Below, piece after piece: positions 34,042-41,971 of a stretch of 64,000 bases of DNA. The notes below the pieces were generated by a model, which worked only from the letters and a program-made list of their open reading frames with translations, ran no database searches and was not told the DNA's origin. The position numbers were made by a program, and so were the translations under genes. The DNA is from Rhodovibrio salinarum DSM 9154 (lineage in GTDB: Bacteria; Pseudomonadota; Alphaproteobacteria; Kiloniellales; Rhodovibrionaceae), in NCBI RefSeq assembly GCF_000515255.1, contig NZ_KI911559.1:2002824-2066823 (forward strand), read 5' to 3'. The number at the start of each line of letters is the position of its first letter. Position 1 is the first letter of the stretch.

Positions 34042-35232
34042 TTAGCCTGCCCTGTCGAGTGTTTGCAGAAGGGCGGTCTTGGTTACCGATCCCAGGTAGC
34101 GGTTGTTCTCGTCGACGACCGGCACCGGATGGGGGCTGTTAGCCACCTTGTGCAGCACGTCGGACAACCCTTCGCTGGCCTGGACGGGCTTGATATCCGC
34201 GAGGAAGGCGCTGGCGAGCTGGCCGTCACCCTTCCGGGCCCGCGCCAGGCTCTCGGCGCTGACCATGCCCTCGAACTTCTGGTTCTTGTCGACCACCACG
34301 GCGACGTCGCGGTCGGCGTGCTTGACCTGCTCGATGACCGAGTTGAGGTCGTTGCCGCTGTGGTCGATCACCGACAGCTGTTTCTTGCGCGCGATGTCGC
34401 CGGCCGAGAACACCTGAGTAACGTCGACGCCCTTGAAGAAGGAGCTGACGTAGTCGTCGGCCGGTTTGGTGACGATCTCCTCCGGCGTGCCGATCTGCAC
34501 GATCCGACCGTCCTCCATCACCGCGATCCGATCGCCGATGCGCATCGCCTCGTCCAGATCGTGGGTGATGAAAATCACGGTGCGCCGACTTTCCTGCTGC
34601 AGGCGCATCAGTTCGTCCTGCATCTCCGTGCGGATCAGCGGGTCGAGCGCGGAGAACGCCTCGTCCATCAGCATGATTTTGGGATCGTTGGTCAGCGCAC
34701 GGGCCAAACCAACGCGCTGCTTCATGCCACCGGACAGTTCGTCCGGGAAGGAATTGGCGTTCGCCTTCAGCCCGACGGCTGCGAGCGCCTCCAGGGCGCG
34801 CTTGTGCCGCGTTGCGCGGTCGACGCCGGCCACCTCGAGGCCGAATGCGGCGTTGTCGACGACCGTGCGGTGCGGCATCAGCGCGAAGGACTGGAAGACC
34901 ATCGCCATTTTCTGCCGGCGCACCTCGATCAGGTGCTGGCGCGACATCTTGGTGATGTCCTCGCCTTCGATCTCGACACTGCCGTAGGTCGGATCGATCA
35001 GGCGGTTGAGCATTCGGACCATGGTGGACTTGCCGGAACCCGACAGGCCCATGACGACGAACACTTCGCCCTCATAGACTTCGAACGAGGCGTCGCGGAC
35101 GCCCACGGTGTTGCCGGTTTCGGCGAAGATTTCGTCTTTGCCCTTGCCCTGTTCGATCAGGCGATAAGCTTCGGCAGGGTTCGGTCCGAATATCTTATAG
35201 ACGTTTCTGCAAACGAGTTGTGCGTTCGCCAT
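34042..35232 (-). CDS. proV: Glycine betaine ABC transporter ATPase ProV, 396 aa
   Basis: ATP-hydrolysing subunit. Walker A is MGLSGSGKSTMVRML, the signature is LSGGMKQRVGLARAL and Walker B is KIMLMDEAFSALDP, with a switch His in FITHDLDEAMRIGD. Two CBS domains occupy the C-terminus (about 270-396), which in OpuA-type systems sense ionic strength. First gene of the operon, facing a 530-base divergent gap shared with otsB. An AGGGGGCC stretch precedes ATG 35232. Confidence 0.95.
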   Translation of the reverse strand: MANAQLVCRNVYKIFGPNPAEAYRLIEQGKGKDEIFAETGNTVGVRDASFEVYEGEVFVVMGLSGSGKSTMVRMLNRLIDPTYGSVEIEGEDITKMSRQHLIEVRRQKMAMVFQSFALMPHRTVVDNAAFGLEVAGVDRATRHKRALEALAAVGLKANANSFPDELSGGMKQRVGLARALTNDPKIMLMDEAFSALDPLIRTEMQDELMRLQQESRRTVIFITHDLDEAMRIGDRIAVMEDGRIVQIGTPEEIVTKPADDYVSSFFKGVDVTQVFSAGDIARKKQLSVIDHSGNDLNSVIEQVKHADRDVAVVVDKNQKFEGMVSAESLARARKGDGQLASAFLADIKPVQASEGLSDVLHKVANSPHPVPVVDENNRYLGSVTKTALLQTLDRAG

Positions 35233-35762
35233 TGCGGTTTCGGCCCCCTGTGGAACAAGCTGTCTTGTTATTGGGTCCAGCGCGCCCGCGCTATTACCGT
35301 CTTCGGCGCGATGGAGTAGCGGTCGACCGTCTCCCGTGCGGGTACGGGATTATTCTGCCTCGGGCCAACGTTACCAGCCAGCTATGGTTCCCCCGTCCAG
35401 GCGTCAAGTGGCGTGTCAAGAGACGGGAGCGTAAGAAGGCTGTGTCTGTGCCGGCCGTGTGACAGGCCTTTGGGTAACGGTCGTGGCCGTTGATTGCAAG
35501 GCACCCGCGGATGAAAGAACATTGTCCGGCGGGTGAAATGCCTGTGTCAGTGCCTCCCAGGAACTGTGGTAAACTGTCATTGAGACGGTGGCGTTCGCGT
35601 GACGACAGGGGATATTGCTCCATATCTGTGCTCGTAACGTATAGACGCAGAATCCAGTAGGCAGATGTCTGGTCTGGTAGCGACGCCTGAAGAGGCTGAC
35701 GCGAACTTGCGTCGTGCGTGCACCGATTGGTTGGTGGAAAAGCTTCTGGGATTCAGCTGTTC
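35233..35762. other. 530-base divergent gap between proV and otsB
   Basis: No credible gene is seen; the minus-strand frame 35294-35623 has no family-like features. The region must carry promoters for both proVWX and otsB-GH15-otsA-glk. A-T-rich patches lie near 35565-35580 and 35605-35650 (for example TATAGA at 35639-35644), but no -35/-10 pair is convincing. A short dyad GACGC..GCGTC lies at about 35699-35714. Confidence 0.5.
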
Positions 35763-36608
35763 ATGTCTCACGATCGTGGTGACGAACTGACCGGTATGTC
35801 CGGCAGGCCGATATCCTGTGCGGCAGGATTCAAGGCCGCGCCCGATCCGCTGGATCCCGCCACGGACGATCCGGCTAGCTGGGCCCTATTCCTGGATGTC
35901 GACGGGACTTTGCTGCGGTTCCGGGGCCGCCCGGAGGACGTGCATTTGCATGCGAGTCTCCGCGCCATTTTGGCGGACCTGTACGCTGCTCTGGGGCAGG
36001 CGGTCGCGCTGGTCAGTGGACGCACACTGGCGGACCTCGACCGTATCCAGGCGCCCCTGAAGCTGCCGGCAGCCGGCCTGCACGGTCTGGAGCGTCGAGA
36101 CGCCGACGGCACGATCGACCGGGGCGTTGAAGGGGATGCGCTCGACCACCTGCGCAGCGGGCTGCAGACGTTTGTCGCAAGCCACGAAGACCTGTGGCTG
36201 GAGGATAAGGGCCGGGCGCTGGCAGTGCATTACCGTGCCGCCCCGAAGTTGCGCGACGTCGTCTTGGAACATGTAAGAAATCTATGCGTCCAAGAAGATC
36301 CGGACGCGCTGGCCGTGCTCGACGGCAAAATGGTGTGCGAGGTGAAGCCGCGCCACGCAGATAAGGGGACAGCGATCCGTACGTTCATGGCCCATGCGCC
36401 GTTCGCTGGCCGCATGCCCGTCTTCCTCGGCGACGATGTCACCGATGAAGACGGCTTCCGTGCCGTCAACGCGCTGGGTGGCCTGTCGATCCGCGTTGGC
36501 AGGACGCCAGCCGGTCAGGTGACGCACGCGGACCACAGTTTGGCCGATGAGTCGGCCGTGGAAGCATGGCTGGAGCGCTTGCGCCGCGCGGTGTCCGGCA
36601 TGACCTGA
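35763..36608 (+). CDS. otsB: Trehalose-6-phosphate phosphatase, 281 aa
   Basis: HAD-family enzyme that removes phosphate from trehalose-6-phosphate, the last step of trehalose synthesis. Motif I is ALFLDVDGTLLRF, motif II region ALVSGRTLADLD, and motif IV is PVFLGDDVTDEDGF. PAAGLHGLERRDADG and VCEVKPRHADKGTAI are family markers. I start at ATG 35763; the frame is open to ATG 35718 and an in-frame ATG lies at 35793, and no ribosome site is decisive. First of four genes of the trehalose operon. Confidence 0.93.
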   Translation: MSHDRGDELTGMSGRPISCAAGFKAAPDPLDPATDDPASWALFLDVDGTLLRFRGRPEDVHLHASLRAILADLYAALGQAVALVSGRTLADLDRIQAPLKLPAAGLHGLERRDADGTIDRGVEGDALDHLRSGLQTFVASHEDLWLEDKGRALAVHYRAAPKLRDVVLEHVRNLCVQEDPDALAVLDGKMVCEVKPRHADKGTAIRTFMAHAPFAGRMPVFLGDDVTDEDGFRAVNALGGLSIRVGRTPAGQVTHADHSLADESAVEAWLERLRRAVSGMT

Positions 36609-36741
36609 TCCGTTCAGTGGGTTGAGCCGCGACGGACCACGGCGCATAACGGGGCTGAACGCCATGCGTGCGTCTTGGAATGGCGGCGCAACCAAACGAC
36701 GTCGAAACCACGCGACCCAGCTCGCTTGAGAGCGGAGATAT

Positions 36742-38622
36742 ATGACCACACCCGCCCCCGACCCCTCCGCCAAGACCGCAGCCGTCCCAGACCTGACGCC
36801 GGCAGGTACGCCTGTGCGCACCGACCTGTCCCAGACGGCGAGCGACCTGAACCTGGCCGTGATCGGCAATTGCGCCCACGCCGCCTTGATCGACCGCCGC
36901 GCGCGGATCGTCTGGAGCTGCTTGCCGCGTTTCGACGGTGATCCGGTGTTCTGCTCCCTGATCGACGACGACGACCGGGCCGAGCAGGGTTTTTGGGACA
37001 TCGTCCTCGACGGCCAGACGTCGAGCGAACAGGTCTACTGGCGTAATTCCGCGGTGCTTGAAACACGGCTGTACGATGCGGAGGGCGGGGGCATCGCGAT
37101 CGTCGATTTTGCCCCGCGGTTCAAGCAGTTCGACCGGACCTTCCGGCCGACCACCCTGGTGCGCCGGGTGCGTCCGCTCAGCGGCGCGCCGCGCATCCGC
37201 ATCCGCTTGCGTCCGGCCTGCGACTACGGGCGGGCACAGCCGGAGATCACACGGGGCAGCAACCATGTGCGTTTCGTCATGCCGGATATGACGCTGCGCC
37301 TGACCACCGACGTGCCACCGACCTACGTGTTGAACGAGACGCCTCATATCCTGGAGCGCGAGATCACCCTGCTGCTGGGACCGGATGAGAGCTTGACCCA
37401 GGCGGTTGGCGAGACCGGGCGCGACTTCCTCGAGAAGACCGACCACTACTGGCGGGAGTGGGTGCGTTTTCTGTCGCTGCCGTTCGAATGGCAGGACGCG
37501 GTCATCCGCGCGGCGATCACGCTCAAGCTGTGCTCCTTCGAGGAGACTGGCGCGGTGGTTGCCGCGCTCACCACGTCGATTCCCGAAGCGCCGGACAGCG
37601 GGCGCACCTGGGACTACCGTTACTGCTGGTTGCGCGATTCCTACTTCGTCGTGCACGCCCTCAACCGTCTCGGCGTCACCCGGACGATGGAAGGCTATCT
37701 CTCCTACATCACCAACATCGTTTCCGGTCACGAAAAGGGGCCGTTGCAGCCGTTGTTCGGGATCGTCCTGCAGCGCCGCCTGGACGAACGGCAGGAGCAA
37801 GACCTCGCTGGCTATCGCGGCATGGGCCCGGTGCGTGTGGGCAATCATGCCTACATCCAGACGCAGAACGACGGTTACGGCGCGGTCATCCTGGCAGCCA
37901 CGCAAGCGTTCTTCGATAAGCGCCTGGCCAGGCCCGGCGATGTGGACTTCTACCGACGGCTGGAAGCGCTCGGCGAGCAGGCGGTCGAGTTGTGGGACAC
38001 GCCGGACGCGGGGTTGTGGGAACTGCGCACGCGCGAGGCCGTGCACACCTTCTCCGCGTTGATGTGCTGGGCGGCTTGCGATCGGCTGGCGCGGATCGGC
38101 GCGCATCTGGGCCTGGACGATCGGGCACAGACGTGGCGGGCGCATGCGGCCACGATTCGCGAAGCGATCCTGGAGCGGGGGTGGAGCGACGCGCAAAACA
38201 GCTTCACCAGCACCTTCGATGGCGAGGAAATCGACGCCAGCCTGCTGTTGATGCCGGAACTGGGCTTTCTGGAAGCACGCGATCCGCGTTTCCTGGGTAC
38301 GCTCAACTACGTCGAGCGGCGGCTGAAGCAGGGCTCGACCGTCTACCGCTATGCGGCGCCCGACGACTTCGGCACGCCCGAGACGTCATTCAACGTCTGT
38401 ACCTTTTGGTATATCGACGCGCTTGCGCAGGTCGGACGGAATAATGAGGCGCGTCAGCTCTTCTGCGAAATGCTGGCCAAGCGCAACCACCTCGGTCTGC
38501 TGTCGGAGGACATCGACAGCGAGACCGGCGAACTCTGGGGCAATTTCCCGCAGACCTATTCCATGGTGGGGTTGATTAACTCGGCCCTGCGCCTCAGCAT
38601 TTCCTGGGAGGAGGCTTTTTGA
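36742..38622 (+). CDS. Glycoside hydrolase family 15 protein, possible trehalase, 626 aa
   Basis: GH15 enzymes invert alpha-glucosidic bonds; members include glucoamylases and bacterial trehalases. The beta-sandwich N-terminal domain (residues 25-260) contains NLAVIGNCAHAALIDRRARI and FAPRFKQFDR. The (alpha/alpha)6 barrel has ALTTSIPEAPDSGRTWDYRY and CWLRDSYFVVHALNRLG, followed by acidic catalytic segments and LGLLSEDIDSETGELWGNFP near the end. Length is normal. Its position inside otsB-otsA favours trehalose as substrate; glucoamylase activity on other glucans cannot be ruled out. Its stop overlaps otsA. Confidence 0.88.
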   Translation: MTTPAPDPSAKTAAVPDLTPAGTPVRTDLSQTASDLNLAVIGNCAHAALIDRRARIVWSCLPRFDGDPVFCSLIDDDDRAEQGFWDIVLDGQTSSEQVYWRNSAVLETRLYDAEGGGIAIVDFAPRFKQFDRTFRPTTLVRRVRPLSGAPRIRIRLRPACDYGRAQPEITRGSNHVRFVMPDMTLRLTTDVPPTYVLNETPHILEREITLLLGPDESLTQAVGETGRDFLEKTDHYWREWVRFLSLPFEWQDAVIRAAITLKLCSFEETGAVVAALTTSIPEAPDSGRTWDYRYCWLRDSYFVVHALNRLGVTRTMEGYLSYITNIVSGHEKGPLQPLFGIVLQRRLDERQEQDLAGYRGMGPVRVGNHAYIQTQNDGYGAVILAATQAFFDKRLARPGDVDFYRRLEALGEQAVELWDTPDAGLWELRTREAVHTFSALMCWAACDRLARIGAHLGLDDRAQTWRAHAATIREAILERGWSDAQNSFTSTFDGEEIDASLLLMPELGFLEARDPRFLGTLNYVERRLKQGSTVYRYAAPDDFGTPETSFNVCTFWYIDALAQVGRNNEARQLFCEMLAKRNHLGLLSEDIDSETGELWGNFPQTYSMVGLINSALRLSISWEEAF

Positions 38623-40001
38623 GTCGTCTCATCGTCGTCTCCAACCGCGTCGCCACCCCCCGCCACGCCCGCTCGGGGTCGCAGGGCGGGTTGGCGGTCG
38701 CCGTGCAAGCGGCGCTCGAAGAGCGTGGCGGTCTCTGGTTCGGCTGGAGCGGCGAGGTCGACGAGCAACCCGCCCGTAAGCCGGATGAGTTCACCAGCGG
38801 CGCGGTCAGCTACGTCACCAGCGACCTCAGCCCGCGCGATTACGAAGAATACTACAACGGCTTCGCCAACCGGACGCTCTGGCCGCTGATGCACTATCGG
38901 CTGGATTTGACGGAATTCAGCCGGCGCAACTATTCCGGTTACGAGCGGGTGAACGCGCTGTTCGCCGACCGGCTGCTGCCCTACCTGCAGGACGATGACG
39001 TCGTCTGGGTGCACGACTATCACCTGATCCCGATGGCCGATCAGCTGCGTCATGCTGGCTGCAGCCAGCGCATGGGCTTCTTCCTGCACATCCCCTGGCC
39101 GGCGCTGGAGGTCTTCCTGGCGCTGCCCAACCACCGCGACATCGTCAAGCAGATGTGTGCCTACGACCTGCTTGGCTTCCAGACCGAGCGGGATCTGGCG
39201 AATTTCCAGCACTACATCCGCGTCGAGGCCGGCGGACGGGTCGATCCCGATGGCACGATCATGGCGTTCGGCCGGCGGCTGGTCGCGGGGGCCTATCCGA
39301 TCTCGACCGACACCGCGCGCGTGGTCGAGTTTGCGCAGGAGGCGGCGGACGCCCGCCAGACCCAGCGGCTGCGCGAGTCCCTGCGCGGCCGCGACCTTTT
39401 GATCGGTGTCGACCGGCTCGACTACTCCAAGGGGTTGCTGCAGCGCTTCCGCGCGTTCGGGACGCTGTTGGAGAATTACCCGGCAAACCGCGGGCGGGTG
39501 GTGATGATGCAGATCGCCCCGCCGTCCCGCCAGGATGTGCCGGAGTATCTGCAACTGCGCCAGCATCTCGAGAGTGAGGCCGGGCACGTCAATGGCGCCT
39601 ACGCTGAGTTCGACTGGAACCCGATCCGCTATCTGAACAAGGGGTTCAGCCGGCGCATCTTGGCGGGCTTCCTGCGCCAGGCCCGGGTCGGGGTGGTGAC
39701 GCCGCTGCGTGACGGCATGAACCTGGTTGCCAAGGAATACGTCGCCGCCCAGAACGCTGAAGATCCGGGCGTGCTGATGCTCTCCCGTTTCGCCGGTGCA
39801 GCCCTGGAACTGGATGGCGCGCTGCTGGTGAACCCGTATGATGCCGAGGGGATGGCGGAAGCGATGCAGACCGCGCTCGCCATGCCGCTGGAGGAGCGTC
39901 GGGAGCGTTGGCAGACCATGTTCCGCCGGCTGGAGACCCACGACGTCGATGCCTGGTGCAAGCAGGTGGTGGGCCAGCTCGACCGGATCGGGCAGGGCTG
40001 A
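38619..40001 (+). CDS. otsA: Trehalose-6-phosphate synthase, 460 aa
   Basis: Glucosyltransferase family 20 enzyme joining UDP-glucose (or similar) to glucose-6-phosphate. Substrate-binding parts are RLIVVSNRVATPRHARSGSQ, VWVHDYHLIPMADQLRHAG, GVDRLDYSKGLLQRF and TPLRDGMNLVAKEYVAAQ. Translation begins at TTG 38619 behind GGAGGAGG; TTGA overlaps the GH15 stop, so the two are coupled. Length is typical. This start codon is rare but the coupling and ribosome site support it. Confidence 0.96.
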   Translation: MSRLIVVSNRVATPRHARSGSQGGLAVAVQAALEERGGLWFGWSGEVDEQPARKPDEFTSGAVSYVTSDLSPRDYEEYYNGFANRTLWPLMHYRLDLTEFSRRNYSGYERVNALFADRLLPYLQDDDVVWVHDYHLIPMADQLRHAGCSQRMGFFLHIPWPALEVFLALPNHRDIVKQMCAYDLLGFQTERDLANFQHYIRVEAGGRVDPDGTIMAFGRRLVAGAYPISTDTARVVEFAQEAADARQTQRLRESLRGRDLLIGVDRLDYSKGLLQRFRAFGTLLENYPANRGRVVMMQIAPPSRQDVPEYLQLRQHLESEAGHVNGAYAEFDWNPIRYLNKGFSRRILAGFLRQARVGVVTPLRDGMNLVAKEYVAAQNAEDPGVLMLSRFAGAALELDGALLVNPYDAEGMAEAMQTALAMPLEERRERWQTMFRRLETHDVDAWCKQVVGQLDRIGQG

Positions 40002-40037
40002 GCCGGCGATGCGCGCGCGTTATTTGCAGGACGTGAG

Positions 40038-40988
40038 ATGACGGACGCGTTGCTGGCCGACATCGGCGGCACCAACGCCCGCTTCGCTCTTTACAAGCCT
40101 GGTGAGGGCGTGCAGCCGCTCGCCACCCTGAGTGTCGGGGCGCATGATGGTCCGGCTGCGGCGATTCAGGCCGCCCTGGATGGGCACCCGGTTCCGGAGT
40201 TGGCCGTGTTGGCGGTCGCGGCGCCAGTGCATCGCGCGCCCGTGCGCCTGACCAACGCGGGGTGGACCTTCGACCCGGCGGCCATTGCGGCAGCGACCGG
40301 GATTACCCGGGTCGAGCTGGTGAACGACTTCGCGGCGCAGGCCTGGGCGATCGGGCAGTTCGCGCCAGAGGACGTGCAGCCGATCGGGCATGGTGACGGT
40401 CTACCCGGGGCCGCCCGTGCCGTTCTCGGGGCCGGTACGGGCCTCGGCGTCGCTGCTTGGTTGCCGCCGCAGGCCGGCACGCCGGCGCAGGTGGTGACGG
40501 GGGAGGGCGGCCATGCCGCGCTGGCCGCCGAGGACGCGCGCGACGCCGCCCTGCTTGCCCGCCTGCGCCATGCTGTTGGCGGCCGGGTGTCTGCGGAGCG
40601 GGTGCTCTCCGGGAACGGGTTGGTTTTGCTGGCCCGCGCCATCGCGATGGAAGACGGTTTCGGGCCGTCGCCGGTGAGCGCGTCGGCAATCACGGCGGGG
40701 GCGGATCGGGGCGATCCGCTCTGCGTGAGCGCCGTCCGGCAATTCGCCGCCTTCCTTGGCAGCTTCGCCGGCGACCTGGCGCTGATCTCGGGGGCTTGGG
40801 ACGGTGTCTATGTCGCCGGCGGCATCCCGCCGCGCATCCCAGGCTTTCTGTGCGATGGCGTCTTTCGCGCCCGGTTCGAAGCCAAGGGCCGGTTTGCGGA
40901 TGATCTGGCCCGCATCCCGGTGCGCCTCGTTGTGCGCGACGATCCGGCCCTGTTGGGGTTAAGGGTGTTGGCGGACAGGCTGTCCTGA
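40038..40988 (+). CDS. glk: Glucokinase, 316 aa
   Basis: ATP-dependent phosphorylation of glucose to glucose-6-phosphate. The phosphate loop is LLADIGGTNARFALY, followed by VELVNDFAAQAWAIGQF, LGAGTGLGVA and the sugar-binding GEGGHAALAAED. Near the end YVAGGIPPRIPGFL is typical of the proteobacterial Glk family. It starts 36 bases after otsA, so glucose released by the GH15 enzyme could be returned directly to glucose-6-phosphate, the acceptor substrate of OtsA. Confidence 0.95.
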   Translation: MTDALLADIGGTNARFALYKPGEGVQPLATLSVGAHDGPAAAIQAALDGHPVPELAVLAVAAPVHRAPVRLTNAGWTFDPAAIAAATGITRVELVNDFAAQAWAIGQFAPEDVQPIGHGDGLPGAARAVLGAGTGLGVAAWLPPQAGTPAQVVTGEGGHAALAAEDARDAALLARLRHAVGGRVSAERVLSGNGLVLLARAIAMEDGFGPSPVSASAITAGADRGDPLCVSAVRQFAAFLGSFAGDLALISGAWDGVYVAGGIPPRIPGFLCDGVFRARFEAKGRFADDLARIPVRLVVRDDPALLGLRVLADRLS

Positions 40989-41051
40989 GCATCCTTGTCG
41001 GCCTGCACCCAAGCCATATTTCTGCGTTCGCGCTTTCTTTGGAGAGGTTCG

Positions 41052-41960
41052 ATGCACCGCCGCGGTGGCTTACGTTGCCTGCTTTCGCTGCTGATCGCGG
41101 GCGTGATTGCTCTGCAGGGCAGCGCGTACGCCCAAGAACCCCCGTCCGGACAAGACGATGGCGAGACCGCGCAGTCCGGCACGACCGAGGAGACAGCGGA
41201 AAGCGCCGATCCGGCGGAGGAAAAGGAACGCGACTGGCCGGGCGATCCGCTGGTGGCGCAGATTCAGCAAGGGCTGATGGACCTTGGCTACGATGTCAGC
41301 GTGGTCGACGGTCTGATGGGTCCGAACACCCGCAAGGTGATCGAGGCGTTCCAGCAAGATCAGGGGATGACGCCGACGGGCGATGCGACCGACGCGGTCA
41401 AGCGCGCGATCGCCCGCACGAAGTTCCAGCGGACGCAGGAGGCCAAGCGGCTGTGGGAGGAAGCGCGGCTGCACCTGCGCGCGCTCGGCTACCAGCCCGG
41501 AGACGGCGCATTCGATAGCCTGCAGGCGCAGGCCGCCCTGAAGCGCTTTGCCAATGATCACTGGCTGGAACTCGGCACCACCTTCAACGCCCGCATGGCC
41601 GACGTGATCAAGCGCGCGGCCGGCGCCGACGAGCTGGCCCAAAAACGCCTGTGTGGTCACCATATGGACGCCAGCCGTTACGAGGCGGCGTTCGACTGGT
41701 GCGAGCGGGCCGCGCGCAACGACGACCGGCGCGCGCAGTACATCGTCGGTTGGATGCACTACTACGGCAAGGGCACGCAGCAGGACTACGAGGCGGCCTT
41801 CAAGTGGTACCGCAAGGCCGCTCTGCAGGGCGACCCGCGTGCGATGACGTTCCTCGGCCTGATGTACCGCAAGGGGCTCGGTGTGGCCCGCAATCCCGAA
41901 CGCGCGATCGCCTGGTACGAACGCGCCGTGGAGACGCAGGAGCAGCGCGACGGTCGCTAG
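41052..41960 (+). CDS. Secreted peptidoglycan-binding and Sel1-repeat protein, 302 aa
   Basis: A signal peptide covers about residues 1-27 (CLLSLLIAGVIALQGSAYA). An acidic linker leads to a PG_binding_1 domain (IQQGLMDLGYDVSVVDGLMG and RKVIEAFQQDQGMTPTGDAT), then a second weaker copy, then Sel1-like repeats from about 220 (VGWMHYYGKGTQQDYEAAF, LGLMYRKGLGVARNPERA). It is probably an envelope protein that contacts cell wall and other proteins. GGAGAG before ATG 41052 sets the start. It is convergent with the M1-like peptidase, 11 bases apart. Confidence 0.88.
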   Translation: MHRRGGLRCLLSLLIAGVIALQGSAYAQEPPSGQDDGETAQSGTTEETAESADPAEEKERDWPGDPLVAQIQQGLMDLGYDVSVVDGLMGPNTRKVIEAFQQDQGMTPTGDATDAVKRAIARTKFQRTQEAKRLWEEARLHLRALGYQPGDGAFDSLQAQAALKRFANDHWLELGTTFNARMADVIKRAAGADELAQKRLCGHHMDASRYEAAFDWCERAARNDDRRAQYIVGWMHYYGKGTQQDYEAAFKWYRKAALQGDPRAMTFLGLMYRKGLGVARNPERAIAWYERAVETQEQRDGR

Positions 41961-41971
41961 GGCGGGTTTTC

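Noticed and set aside
35294-35623. 109-codon frame in the proV-otsB gap
   Set aside because: No ribosome site or family-like pattern, and it lies in the expected promoter region.
36466-38196. Minus-strand open frame of 576 codons
   Set aside because: It is antisense to otsB and the GH15 gene; composition is Arg/Gln-rich noise.
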